DNA of 64,000 nucleotides, taken from contig NZ_FOWP01000006.1 of assembly GCF_900115475.1 (NCBI RefSeq), positions 248,001-312,000 on the forward strand, written 5' to 3'. The first letter of the stretch is position 1. Each line of letters begins with the position of its first letter. Source of the DNA: Ectopseudomonas composti (lineage in GTDB: Bacteria > Pseudomonadota > Gammaproteobacteria > Pseudomonadales > Pseudomonadaceae). The translations under genes were made by a program, and so were the position numbers. Shown one piece after another: positions 47,458 through 56,027 of the stretch. A model generated the notes under the pieces. The model worked only from the letters and a program-made list of their open reading frames with translations, was not told the DNA's origin and did no database searches.

Positions 47458-48177
47458 ATGAAACAGCATCGTTTGGCGGCGGCGGTTGCCCTGGTGGGCC
47501 TGGTGCTTGCCGGTTGCGATTCGCAAACCAGCGAAGTCGAACTCAAGAGCCCGGCGCAGAAAGCCTCCTATGGCATCGGCCTGAACATGGGGCGCAGCCT
47601 GTCCGAAGAGGGCATGGATGATCTGGATTCCAAGGCCGTCGCTCAGGGTATCGAGGACGCGCTGGCGAAGAAGGAGCCGCGCATCAAGGACGAAGAGATG
47701 GTTGAGGCCTTCTCCTTCCTGCAAAACCGTGCGCAAGAGCGCATGACTGCGCTGAACAAGGAAGCCGCTGAAGCCGGCAAGAAATTCCTCGAAGAGAACG
47801 GCAAGCGTGAGGGTGTCGTCACCACCGCTTCCGGTCTGCAATACGAAGTGATCAAGAAGGCCGACGGTGCTCAGCCCAAGGAAAGTGACGTAGTGACTGT
47901 TCACTACGAAGGCAAGCTCACCGATGGCAGCGTGTTCGACAGCTCCGTCGCCCGTGGCAGCCCCATCGACCTGCCGGTTGGTGGCGTGATTCCGGGCTGG
48001 GTGGAAGGTCTGCAGCTGATGCACGTTGGCGAGAAGTACAAGCTGTACATCCCCAGCGAGCTGGCTTATGGCGAGCAGAGCCCGTCCCCGGCAATTCCGG
48101 CCAACTCGGTACTGGTATTCGATCTGGAACTGATCGCTATCAAGGATCAGGCTGCTGCCGAGCCGACCGAGCAGTAA
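47458..48177 (+). CDS. FKBP-type peptidyl-prolyl isomerase lipoprotein
   Basis: 239 residues. Lipoprotein signal with lipobox LVLAGC (Cys19 or nearby), an N-terminal helical dimerisation domain (KSPAQKASYGIGLNMGRSLS..., about 30-125) and a C-terminal FKBP domain (about 130-232) with VHYEGKLTDGSVFDSSVARG and IPSELAYGEQ. Same layout as FkpA/Mip. It is a periplasmic chaperone/isomerase on the membrane. ATG 47458 follows AAGGAACAAGC. Corresponds by context to PA3262. Confidence 0.92.
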   Translation: MKQHRLAAAVALVGLVLAGCDSQTSEVELKSPAQKASYGIGLNMGRSLSEEGMDDLDSKAVAQGIEDALAKKEPRIKDEEMVEAFSFLQNRAQERMTALNKEAAEAGKKFLEENGKREGVVTTASGLQYEVIKKADGAQPKESDVVTVHYEGKLTDGSVFDSSVARGSPIDLPVGGVIPGWVEGLQLMHVGEKYKLYIPSELAYGEQSPSPAIPANSVLVFDLELIAIKDQAAAEPTEQ

Positions 48178-48192
48178 CACTTGCTGTTCGAT

Positions 48193-48225
48193 GACAACGC
48201 CCCGTCTTGACGGGGCGTTGTCGTT
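48193..48225 (+). terminator. Terminator of the FKBP gene
   Basis: Perfect 12-bp stem GACAACGCCCCG/CGGGGCGTTGTC with a 6-base loop, followed by GTTT. Confidence 0.8.
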
Positions 48226-48512
48226 TCTGGGCTTGGCCAGCAGGTTCGTGGTGCTCGGAGTGTTACGCTTATGCACATCATGGGAAACATTCCTAACAAG
48301 TCCGCACTACCGTTGCAAGCTTTCTATGTCAATCAGCAACTTGTTGATTTTCATGGATTTTATATGCTGTATAAAAAATATCCGATCTAAGCCGGGGCCC
48401 CATGCCACGGGGCTTTGATAAGCTTGTCGAAAGTCTTTGCACAGATTTATCCACAGCTTCGGTGGATAAGCGAGGCAAGCCCCGATAGCGCCTGGCTTGC
48501 CGAGGAGGTCGA
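48226..48512 (+). other. Leader region of DUF1232 gene with two hairpins
   Basis: No gene fits here. 48335-48390 is unusually AT-rich and carries a possible promoter (TTGTTG, 16 bp, TATGCT). Downstream are two tandem dyads: TTATCCAC/GTGGATAA (48447-48454 and 48462-48469; the first is a perfect DnaA-box sequence TTATCCACA) and GGCAAGCC/GGCTTGCC (48474-48481 and 48494-48501), which ends just before the ribosome site GAGGAGG. Confidence 0.45.
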
Positions 48513-48956
48513 ATGAAAGCGCCGTGGAAACTGACGCGTTACCTGCCGCTGGCTGCCCGCTTTCTGCGCGAGGGTCGCTTGCCTGAGTTGCTCCGTGCAC
48601 TCGGTGACAAGCGTACGCCGCAAGGGCAACGCTTCGCCGCACTCAAGGAAGACCTGCAGCTGCTGCGTGCACTCAGCCTGGCCTGGTTCAAGGGTGAGTA
48701 CCGGCAGATCAGCAATCAGGCGTTGCTGATGGTGGTAGCGGCATTGCTGTACTTCATCACCCCATTCGATGCCATTCCAGACTGGTTGGTCGGCATTGGT
48801 TTCGTCGATGATCTGGCTGTGCTGGCCTGGGTGATGCGTACCTGGCATGGCGAGCTGGAAGCCTTCAAGGCATGGCGCGACAAGCAGAGCCCCGAGCGCC
48901 TGGCGCTCATTGAGCATCTGCCGAATGCTGAACGGGTCGATCCGTTGCACTCCTGA
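48513..48956 (+). CDS. DUF1232 (YkvA-like) membrane protein
   Basis: 147 residues. The DUF1232 hairpin is LLMVVAALLYFITPFDAIPDWLVGIGFVDDLAVLAWVM (about 75-112), two membrane helices joined by the conserved PFDAIPD turn. Function of the family is unknown. ATG 48513 follows GAGGAGG. Its last 50 bases overlap the convergent binding-protein gene. Confidence 0.85.
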   Translation: MKAPWKLTRYLPLAARFLREGRLPELLRALGDKRTPQGQRFAALKEDLQLLRALSLAWFKGEYRQISNQALLMVVAALLYFITPFDAIPDWLVGIGFVDDLAVLAWVMRTWHGELEAFKAWRDKQSPERLALIEHLPNAERVDPLHS

Positions 48957-49677
48957 GCGCTTCATCCAGCCATTGTTCGATCAGGTGTTGGTCGAGTAGC
49001 TCCTGCAGCAGGGCGTCCAGTTGCTCCGCTGGAATGGGCAGATGGCGGCTGTAGGCACAGTAGACCTGATAGCGTTGCACCACCCAGGGGCTGAAACGCA
49101 GTTGCATCTGTGGGTGCTGAGCGAGCTTGTAGGCCAGGTTGCGCTGCATGTCGATCACGGCGCTCAGGCGGTCTTTGTCGAGCATGTGCAGGCTGGTATC
49201 GAGGTCGCGTACGTCCTGTCTGCTGACCTTGCCGGTGGCGAAGGCGCCCATCAATGGCTGGCTGTAGGTGTAGCCGAGGCTGGTGCCAAGCACCTTGCCG
49301 TAAAGACTGGTAAGGCCAGTCAGCTCTGGCTGGTCCATCCGCTGCAGCAGTACGTCTTCTTCGTCATACAGGGCCGGTGACCAGTGATACTGCTGCGGTT
49401 GGCTGACCCACTCGGGGTTGGTGTTACAGACCAGGTGCAGGCGGCCCTGTTGCAGGTAGGGTTCCAAACGATTGTTGGGGGTTTCGAGAAACTCGACGGG
49501 CAGTGCGAAGCGTTTGCTGATTTCCTGGCTGAGGTGATACGCCAGCCCATGCTTTACCTGCTGCTGGGCCAGGCCCACATAAGGCATGGTGTCGGCTGGG
49601 CCGTAACCCCACATCAGACCTTCGGCGCTACAGAGGCTGCTTAGCAGCCCGAGCGACAATGCGCAGAACCTTCGCAA
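48907..49677 (-). CDS. Periplasmic substrate-binding-protein-like protein (SBP_bac_3 type)
   Basis: 256 residues. Signal peptide about 1-18 (LSLGLLSSLCSA), then a type-3 solute-binding fold with CNTNPEWVSQPQQYHWSPALYDEEDVLL and YSQPLMGAFATGKVSRQDVRDLDTSLHMLDKDRLSAVIDMQ, common in orphan pseudomonad sensors/amino-acid binders. No transport genes are adjacent, so it may be an orphan binder. Start chosen is TTG at 49677 with GGGAG five bases before; upstream GTG starts would bury the signal peptide. Tail overlaps the DUF1232 gene by 50 bases. Confidence 0.75.
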   Translation of the reverse strand: MRRFCALSLGLLSSLCSAEGLMWGYGPADTMPYVGLAQQQVKHGLAYHLSQEISKRFALPVEFLETPNNRLEPYLQQGRLHLVCNTNPEWVSQPQQYHWSPALYDEEDVLLQRMDQPELTGLTSLYGKVLGTSLGYTYSQPLMGAFATGKVSRQDVRDLDTSLHMLDKDRLSAVIDMQRNLAYKLAQHPQMQLRFSPWVVQRYQVYCAYSRHLPIPAEQLDALLQELLDQHLIEQWLDEALRSATDRPVQHSADAQ

Positions 49678-49849
49678 GGCGACTCCCCACTGCAGGTTTA
49701 CGGGGTCGTTCCCGCGCGACAGGGCTGTGGGAACCGTGCTTGAGACCTTGGCAGTATAGATCACGCTCCGAGCGGCAGACGCCTGTTAAGATGGCCGCTT
49801 GCAAGGAAGGGGTCGAGGTTGTCGGCCCTGCGTTCCAACGGAGAGACTC

Positions 49850-50173
49850 ATGAGTGTGCAAATCATTGCCCGCGATGGTGAACCGGAATACGCGGTGCTG
49901 CCCTGGGCCGATTATCAGGCCCTGTTGCAGGCTGCAGGTCACCAGCCCGTGGTGGCAGTCAAGGCTGCCGTGCCGACTGCAGAGGCCCAGCGACCAGGGC
50001 TCGAGCAACTTCGCGTGTTGCGAGAGGACAAGGGCCTGGCGGCGGAGAGCCTGGCGCGCAGCGTCGGTATCAGCCCGCATTACCTGGCGATGATCGAGAG
50101 TGGCGAGCGCCAACCCGATGCTGCGATTCTGCGCTCGCTGGCCTGGGAGTTGGGGCTGGAGGGCTGGTCTTGA
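49850..50173 (+). CDS. XRE-family helix-turn-helix protein
   Basis: 107 residues in two parts: an N-terminal Phd/YefM-like strand region (VQIIARDGEPEYAVLPWADYQALL, 2-26) and a C-terminal lambda-repressor HTH (about 50-104: LRVLREDKGLAAESLARSVGISPHYLAMIESGERQP). Architecture resembles antitoxin-like regulators. ATG 49850 follows GGAGAG. Its stop overlaps the next gene's TTG start (TTGA), so the two are coupled. Confidence 0.8.
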   Translation: MSVQIIARDGEPEYAVLPWADYQALLQAAGHQPVVAVKAAVPTAEAQRPGLEQLRVLREDKGLAAESLARSVGISPHYLAMIESGERQPDAAILRSLAWELGLEGWS

Positions 50174-50535
50174 GCGTTCGCATCAGTCGTCATCATTGGC
50201 AGGCCTTGCTGACGGCGCTGGACGACGCTCGTCGTCAGCGTCATCTGCTCACCTATCGGGCACTGATCGAGCGACTCGATCTGCCAACTCCAGCCATGCA
50301 GACCCTTACAGCTGCACTGGAGCACCTGGCCGCACTGGATGCCCGCGCCGAGCGCCCGTTGCGCAGCGCCCTGGTCATCAGCCAGGGAGCCAGCCGCCTG
50401 CCGCGTACCGGATTTTTCGACTGCGTGATGCGCCTGGGGCGCTTCAGCGGCGCTTCCGACGGTGTGGCCGCTGCCTCCTGGCATGCAGCCGAGGTGGTCA
50501 GGGTGTTCGAATTCGATTACCCCGCCGATGTCTAG
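50170..50535 (+). CDS. Hypothetical protein in XRE-Sel1 operon
   Basis: 121 residues, no membrane segment or signal. A helical N-terminal half (ISRHHWQALLTALDDARRQRHLLTYRALIERL...) resembles a small winged-helix or AsnC-like fold in outline, and the C-terminal half is mixed. I recognise no family with confidence. TTG start at 50170 overlaps the XRE stop by four bases; its stop overlaps the next gene by eight bases. The tight coupling suggests that it acts with the XRE protein. Confidence 0.7.
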   Translation: MSVRISRHHWQALLTALDDARRQRHLLTYRALIERLDLPTPAMQTLTAALEHLAALDARAERPLRSALVISQGASRLPRTGFFDCVMRLGRFSGASDGVAAASWHAAEVVRVFEFDYPADV

Positions 50536-51013
50536 GTGGCTCTGGCAGTTGCGCGCGCGACTGGGCTACTGGCTGGCCCGGCGTCTGTTTCATTGGCCAG
50601 CGGCGCTGCGACAGCCGCGTCTGTGGCAATGGATGCAGGGTCAGTACGGGCGCATGGCCAATCTTGGTGATACCCAGGCGCAGGGCTTCTATGGGCATAT
50701 TCTGCTGTTTCGCGGCCAGGGTCTGGGTGCGCGCGAGGAGGGGCTGAGGCTGTTGCGCCTGGCGGCCAATAGTGGCGACGGCAAGGCCGCCTATCAGTTG
50801 GGCGTGCAATCCTTGCAGGGCGATACCCGCCAGGCGCCGGATGCCGCGCAGGCAGTGCGATGGTGGGAGATGGCCCTGGCGGCCGAACATCCTCTGGCGA
50901 CCAGCCGACTGAGCCAACTCTATCGCGACGGTGCGCCGGGGCTGGAGCCAGACCTGCAAGCTGCTGAGCGCTATGCCGCCCTGGCGGCCGAGGCTACCCG
51001 CTCAGGCCGTTGA
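50528..51013 (+). CDS. Sel1-repeat (TPR-like) protein
   Basis: 161 residues. N-terminal basic amphipathic segment (SRWLWQLRARLGYWLARRLFHWP) that could associate with the membrane, then three Sel1-like repeats (LGDTQAQGFYGHILLFRGQGLGAREEG..., AANSGDGKAAYQLGVQSLQGD..., AAEHPLATSRLSQLYRDG). Protein-interaction role inferred. ATG 50528 overlaps the preceding gene by eight bases. Tail overlaps the convergent EAL gene by 12 bases. Confidence 0.8.
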   Translation: MSRWLWQLRARLGYWLARRLFHWPAALRQPRLWQWMQGQYGRMANLGDTQAQGFYGHILLFRGQGLGAREEGLRLLRLAANSGDGKAAYQLGVQSLQGDTRQAPDAAQAVRWWEMALAAEHPLATSRLSQLYRDGAPGLEPDLQAAERYAALAAEATRSGR

Positions 51014-52756
51014 GCCCTCGAGAATATGCAGGCTATAGCCGGGAATGGCCTTGGCCTGACGTTTGGCTTCGGAAGCCAGCTCAGCCAGGCGTGAGGCGTC
51101 GAGCAGCGCGCAATGTTCCGCTTTTACGTGCACTACGCCGATCGAGAGTGATAGCAGCGCATATTCCTGGCGTTGTCCGTGGCGATTATGGGCGATGAAG
51201 CAGCCGGCCTGGAGGTGCTCGTCGCGATAGAAGCGTCGGCACTGATTCTGAAAGTCCTCGATCAGTTTGCTGAGCTTGTCGCGCCAATCGGGCGAGCCGA
51301 GCACCAACATGAAGTCGTCACCACCGATATGCCCGACGAAGTCGCGGGCCGGATCGACCCGGTCGTTCAGGCATTGCGCCAGGCATAGCAGTACCTCATC
51401 GCCCTTGGCATAGCCGTAGAGATCGTTGAAGGGTTTGAAGCTATCGAGATCCACGTAGCACACCGCGGCTTCGCGCTGCTGTTGCAACAAGCGGCCCAGG
51501 CATTGCTGGATGGGTACGTTGCCCGGTAGCAGCGTAAGCGGGTTGGCGTGACGCGCCTGCTGCAATTTCTGCTCGGTGATCAGCTTGAGGACGTCGATAA
51601 CCCTGCCCAGGCCCAAATAACGTCCGCCCTGGATGATGATGAAGTCTTCCTCGATGCGCTGGCGTGCACGGCTGGTGAGCAGGCGACTGACCTTCTGCAG
51701 GGACTGCGTCAGCTCCACGGCGAGAAAGTCCTGGCTCATCAGGCGGCTGATGGGTTTGCGTGCGAACAGATCGGTGGCGAAGGGCTTGAGCAGGGCTTCG
51801 GACAGCGAATGGCGGTGGACGATACCGACTGGTTGGCGCTGCGTGTCCAATACGGCCAGGGAGTTCAGGTTGGCCTGGGCGCGGAAGATATCCAGCACTT
51901 CGGCGATGGCCGTGTGCTGATCGACAGCGGGTTGCTCGTTGAGCAGGGCACTGAGGTCATGGCTGTCTTCACTGAGGCTGGCCTGGCTGCTCTGCACCTT
52001 GGGCAGCATTTGACGGGCATCGCGTGGTGGCTTTTCCTGCGGCCTGCTGAGCAGGTAGCCCTGCACCAGGTCGACACCCATCTCCGCCAGGACGGCCAGC
52101 TCTTCGGGCAGTTCGATGCCTTCGGCGATCACCTGAGCCCGTGAGGCGTCGGCCATCTTCAGGATCGAGCCGACAAACTCGCGCTTCACTGCGTCCTGGT
52201 GGATGCCGTCGATGAAGTGGCGGTCGATCTTCACATAGTCGGGGCGCAGCTCCGACCACAGACGCAGGCTGGAGTAGCCAGCGCCCAGGTCGTCCAGGGC
52301 AATGGAAAACCCCATGGCGCGGTAGTGATGCAGCGCATTGTCGAGCAGGGCGAAGTCTTCGGTGGGCGACTGCTCAGTGAGTTCGATCACCACTTGGCTG
52401 GGTGGAATACCGAAAGCCTGGAGCAACTTCAGGGTGCGTCCTGGCTGGTGGCTGGGGTCAAGCAGCGACTCTGGCGAGACGTTGAGAAACAGCTTGCCCT
52501 CCAGGCCCAGTGCGCTGAAACCCTTGCAGGCGCTCTTGCGGCAAGCCATTTCCAGTTCGCTCAGGCGACCGGCATGACGCGCCACGGCGAATAGCGTCAG
52601 AGGTGAGTGCAGCGGGCTGTTGGACGGGCCGCGGGTCAGTGCCTCATAGCCGAGAATGCGCTGTTCGGACAGCGAGACGATAGGCTGGAACAGGCTGCTG
52701 AGGTCGCCGTGAGCGAGGATCTTCCCCAGTGCGCTCAACTGCTCGGTGACGGTCAT
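51002..52756 (-). CDS. EAL - CBS pair - GGDEF protein (PA3258-like)
   Basis: 584 residues in the order EAL (about 18-240), CBS pair (about 285-400), GGDEF (about 405-575). EAL has YEALTRG (E38-L40), NVSPESL, ELTE, DDLGAG, KID and EGIE; the QGYLFSRP motif reads QGYLLSRP. It is likely an active phosphodiesterase. GGDEF is GGDDF (478-482) and lacks the arginine of the RxxD site. CBS domains bind adenosyl ligands and may set activity. It matches PA3258 by architecture and neighbour (prc). No signal or membrane helix. Start ATG 52756. Confidence 0.92.
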   Translation of the reverse strand: MTVTEQLSALGKILAHGDLSSLFQPIVSLSEQRILGYEALTRGPSNSPLHSPLTLFAVARHAGRLSELEMACRKSACKGFSALGLEGKLFLNVSPESLLDPSHQPGRTLKLLQAFGIPPSQVVIELTEQSPTEDFALLDNALHHYRAMGFSIALDDLGAGYSSLRLWSELRPDYVKIDRHFIDGIHQDAVKREFVGSILKMADASRAQVIAEGIELPEELAVLAEMGVDLVQGYLLSRPQEKPPRDARQMLPKVQSSQASLSEDSHDLSALLNEQPAVDQHTAIAEVLDIFRAQANLNSLAVLDTQRQPVGIVHRHSLSEALLKPFATDLFARKPISRLMSQDFLAVELTQSLQKVSRLLTSRARQRIEEDFIIIQGGRYLGLGRVIDVLKLITEQKLQQARHANPLTLLPGNVPIQQCLGRLLQQQREAAVCYVDLDSFKPFNDLYGYAKGDEVLLCLAQCLNDRVDPARDFVGHIGGDDFMLVLGSPDWRDKLSKLIEDFQNQCRRFYRDEHLQAGCFIAHNRHGQRQEYALLSLSIGVVHVKAEHCALLDASRLAELASEAKRQAKAIPGYSLHILEGSTA

Positions 52757-52777
52757 GGTGTGCTCGATCTGCCGGAA

Positions 52778-52806
52778 ACGAAAGGGCCGGCTTTTGGCCG
52801 GCCCTT
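52778..52806 (-). terminator. Terminator of prc
   Basis: Perfect 10-bp stem AAGGGCCGGC/GCCGGCCCTT (52782-52791 with 52797-52806) and a 5-base loop, followed on the minus strand by TCGTTTCC. It lies between prc and the EAL gene. Confidence 0.8.
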
Positions 52807-52854
52807 CATTTCACGACAGTTCGATGACGATTTGATGACGCTAGTGGAATCGCC

Positions 52855-54936
52855 TCAATGCACCGCTAGCGAGGGGTTCAGCCCCAGGTAGTCGAGCAGG
52901 ATGCGGCCGGATTCTGCCAGGTAAGCATCATCTTCGGGTGTGCTCTTCTCGTCGGCGACTGGCAACGCGTCCTCGTCTTCTTTCTCCAGCTCCTTGAGTG
53001 GCTCCTCGCCCTTGGCCTGGCGGCGGTTGTTCTCCAGTGCCAGCTGTTTGGCCTCGACGTCCGCCTGGCGTGCACGACGGGTCTGCTCGTTGAGGCTGAC
53101 AGTGGTTTCTGCCATCAGCTTCTTGGCCAGGGTCAGGCGGTCGCGGGTGAAGACGAAGTCCGGGTCCTTGGCCGTGCGCTGGTCGTGACGAGCTTTCAGT
53201 TCGCTGAGGAAGGGTTTGATCGGATCCAGCTCGGGGGTGATCGCTGGGCGGATGCTGTCCCAGGGCAGGGCGGCGGGCAGGGCGCTTTCGCCGATGTCCT
53301 TGGTGTCCATGACGTCTGGGTAGGTGATGTCGGGGATCACGCCCTGGTGCTGGGTGCTCTGGCCGGAAACGCGGTAGAACTTGGCCAGGGTCAGTTTCAG
53401 TTCGCCATGGTTGAGCGGCTGAATGGTCTGCACGGTGCCCTTGCCGAAGGTCTGGCCACCGAGGATCAGCGCGCGGTGATAGTCCTGCATGGCACCGGCG
53501 AAAATCTCCGAGGCTGAGGCAGACAGGCGGTTGACCAGTACCGCCAGTGGGCCGTTGTAGTAGATGCCTTTGTTCTCGTCGGCAAGCACGTCGACGCGGC
53601 CGTCGGCGTTGCGTACCAGTACGGTGGGGCCTTGTTCGATGAACAGGCTGGTCAGCTCGGTGGCTTCCTGCAGCGAGCCACCACCGTTGTTACGCAGGTC
53701 GATGACCACACCGTCGACCTTCTCGGCTTGCAGCTCATCGAGCAGGCGTTTGACGTCACGGGTGGTGCTCTTGTAGTTCGGGTCGCCAGCGCGGAAGGCC
53801 TTGAAGTCCAGGTAGAAGGCCGGCAGTTCGATCACGCCGAGCTTGTAGTCACGGCCATCCTGGGTCAGGTGCAGCACTTTCTTCTTCGCTGCCTGTTCTT
53901 CGAGCTTGACCGCCTCACGGGTGATGGTGACCACCTTGCTGGTCTGGTCGCTGGGCGGGTTGCTTGCGGGAATCACTTCCAGGCGCACGGTGGAGCCTTT
54001 CGGGCCACGAATCAGCTTGACCACTTCGTCCAGACGCCAGCCGATGACGTCGACCATTTCGTCTTTGCCTTGAGCAACACCGACGATCTTGTCGGCCGGT
54101 GCAATTTGCTTGCTCTTCTCGGCCGGGCCGGCAGGCACCAGACGTACCACCTTGACGTGCTCGTTGTCGCTTTGCAGGACGGCACCAATGCCTTCCAGCG
54201 ACAAGCTCATGTTGATGTCGAAGTTTTCCGCGTTATCCGGCGACAGATAGGTGGTGTGCGGGTCGTAGGTGGTGGCGAAGGCGTTGATGTAGGCCTGGAA
54301 CACGTCCTCACCACGGGTCTGCTTGAGGCGCGCCAACTGGTTCTTGTAGCGCTTGGTCAGCAGCTCCTGGATGTCCTTGGTTTCCTTGCCGGCAATCTTC
54401 AGACGCAGCACTTCATCTTTGACACGTTTGCGCCACAGTTCGTCGAGTTCGGCGCGGTCTTTGGCCCAAGGCGCTTTCTCGCGATCGACCTGCAATTGTT
54501 CGTCGACAGTGAAGTCGATCTTGTCGACGCCTTTGCCCAGCTCCGCCAGCGCGTAGTTCAGGCGCTCTTCCATGCGGGTCAGGTGGCGGCGATAGAGGGT
54601 GAAGCCCGGCTCGAGGTCGCCGCTTTTCAGCAGGTCGTCGAACTTGGTGCGCCACTGGTTGAATTCGGCGATGTCGGCCGCAGTGAAGTAGCTGCGAGAC
54701 GGATCGAGCAACTTCAGGTAGTTGTCATAGATCTGAATCGAACGTTCGTCGTTCAACGGCGGCTTGTTGTAGTGGTGGCGGCGTAGCAGCTCCACTACGT
54801 TGAGGCTGGCGATCACCTGCTCGCGGTCTGGCTGCAGATAGTCCCAACTGGTCGCTGTGGTGGTCTTGGCCGCCAGCGGCAGGGCACTGAAGCCGAGTAC
54901 GAGGGCGAGGGCGGTGCTTGCTAGAGATCGCTTCAT
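52855..54936 (-). CDS. prc: Tail-specific periplasmic protease Prc/AlgO
   Basis: 693 residues. Signal peptide about 1-23 (LPLAA), helical N-terminal domain, PDZ domain (about 225-310) and S41 protease core with the catalytic serine in LSASASEIFAGAMQDY and lysine in TFGKGTVQ. In P. aeruginosa AlgO (PA3257) clips MucA and shapes alginate control; E. coli Prc trims FtsI and MepS. ATG 54936 gives a clean signal peptide but a weak ribosome site; an ATG at 54969 adds 11 residues (MRYQLPLRRIS). Same gene order as PA3258-PA3256. Confidence 0.93.
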   Translation of the reverse strand: MKRSLASTALALVLGFSALPLAAKTTTATSWDYLQPDREQVIASLNVVELLRRHHYNKPPLNDERSIQIYDNYLKLLDPSRSYFTAADIAEFNQWRTKFDDLLKSGDLEPGFTLYRRHLTRMEERLNYALAELGKGVDKIDFTVDEQLQVDREKAPWAKDRAELDELWRKRVKDEVLRLKIAGKETKDIQELLTKRYKNQLARLKQTRGEDVFQAYINAFATTYDPHTTYLSPDNAENFDINMSLSLEGIGAVLQSDNEHVKVVRLVPAGPAEKSKQIAPADKIVGVAQGKDEMVDVIGWRLDEVVKLIRGPKGSTVRLEVIPASNPPSDQTSKVVTITREAVKLEEQAAKKKVLHLTQDGRDYKLGVIELPAFYLDFKAFRAGDPNYKSTTRDVKRLLDELQAEKVDGVVIDLRNNGGGSLQEATELTSLFIEQGPTVLVRNADGRVDVLADENKGIYYNGPLAVLVNRLSASASEIFAGAMQDYHRALILGGQTFGKGTVQTIQPLNHGELKLTLAKFYRVSGQSTQHQGVIPDITYPDVMDTKDIGESALPAALPWDSIRPAITPELDPIKPFLSELKARHDQRTAKDPDFVFTRDRLTLAKKLMAETTVSLNEQTRRARQADVEAKQLALENNRRQAKGEEPLKELEKEDEDALPVADEKSTPEDDAYLAESGRILLDYLGLNPSLAVH

Positions 54937-55015
54937 GCTGATTCGACGTAGTGGCAGTTGATAACGCATATTAGGCCGTATCTGAGGGCGCCAGGTTCCG
55001 TTGGCGCTAGGCAAA

Positions 55016-55038
55016 AGCCCAGCGGTCAGCGCTGGGCT
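55016..55038 (-). terminator. Terminator-like hairpin in prc leader
   Basis: Perfect 9-bp stem AGCCCAGCG/CGCTGGGCT with a 5-base loop, followed on the minus strand by TTTTGCC. It lies upstream of prc in the divergent region, so it may act as an attenuator or block antisense transcription. Confidence 0.5.
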
Positions 55039-55064
55039 CGGTTCACTTGCACTATGGAGGCAGC

Positions 55065-56027
55065 ATGAAGGCATTGCAAGGCGTCGAAGGGCGTGCGGAG
55101 TGGCTGGAACAACCGGCGCAGACCTGTGACGCAGGGCAGATTCGGGTGAAGGTGGCAGCCGCTGGGCTTAATCGGGCTGATCTGCTGCAGCGCGCCGGAC
55201 TTTATCCACCGCCTCCAGGCGCGAGCCAGGCGCTGGGGCTGGAATGCTCCGGCGTCGTTATCGAGGTCGGTGCCGGTAGCGCCTGGCAGGTGGGTGATCG
55301 GGTCTGCTGTCTGCTTGCCGGCGGTGGTATGGCTGAAGAAGTGGTGCTCGATGCCCGCCACGCCATGCCGGTCCCCGAGGGGCTGAGCTTGGTAGAGGCG
55401 GCTGTGGTGCCGGAGGTGTATGCCACTGCCTGGCTCAACCTGTTCCAGCTCGGCGCCCTGCGTCCCGGTGAAAAAGTCCTGTTGCATGCCGGTGCCAGCG
55501 GTGTCGGCTCGGCGGCGATCCAGCTGTGCAAGGCGTTCGGTAACCCCTGCTGGGTCAGCGTCGGCTCGCCCGAGCGACTGGCCTACTGCGAAGCGCTCGG
55601 CGCCCAGGGTGGCGCTCTGCGTGGTGACGATCTGCAGGCGCTGCGCGATTTCGGGCCGTTCGACGTGATCCTCGATCCGGTTGGCGGGCAATATGCGGCG
55701 CTCAACCTTGAGTTGCTGGCCCGTGACGGGCGTTGGATCAATATCGGCCTGATGGGTGGTCGTGAGGCCACGCTGGACCTGGCTCTGGTGCTGGGCAAGC
55801 GCATCCAGCTGATCGGTTCGACCCTGCGCAACCGCGACGATCTGTTCAAGGCCGATCTGTTGCACGATCTGCAGCAGCAGGTGTGGCCGCTGTTCAGCGA
55901 AGGTCGATTGAAGCCGCAACTCGAGCGCAGTTTTGCCATCGAAGACAGTGAGACGGCGTTCGAGACACTCGCCGGTAATCAAGTCGCGGGTAAACTCGCT
56001 CTGCTGATTGACCCCAACCTGGCCTGA
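55065..56027 (+). CDS. NAD(P)H quinone oxidoreductase, zinc-independent MDR family (PA3256-like)
   Basis: 320 residues. MDR fold with GLNRADLLQRAGLYPPPPGAS (early NxxD motif typical of quinone reductase PIG3/QOR), LHAGASGVGSAAIQL for NADPH, no zinc cysteine set. It likely reduces quinones, as the TP53I3/Qor group. ATG 55065 follows TGGAGGCAGC. It diverges from prc. Monocistronic. Confidence 0.9.
   Translation: MKALQGVEGRAEWLEQPAQTCDAGQIRVKVAAAGLNRADLLQRAGLYPPPPGASQALGLECSGVVIEVGAGSAWQVGDRVCCLLAGGGMAEEVVLDARHAMPVPEGLSLVEAAVVPEVYATAWLNLFQLGALRPGEKVLLHAGASGVGSAAIQLCKAFGNPCWVSVGSPERLAYCEALGAQGGALRGDDLQALRDFGPFDVILDPVGGQYAALNLELLARDGRWINIGLMGGREATLDLALVLGKRIQLIGSTLRNRDDLFKADLLHDLQQQVWPLFSEGRLKPQLERSFAIEDSETAFETLAGNQVAGKLALLIDPNLA

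Noticed and set aside
49678-49764. N-terminal extension of the binding-protein gene from a GTG at 49764
   Set aside because: It would place the signal peptide 30 residues inside the protein; the TTG at 49677 has a good ribosome site.
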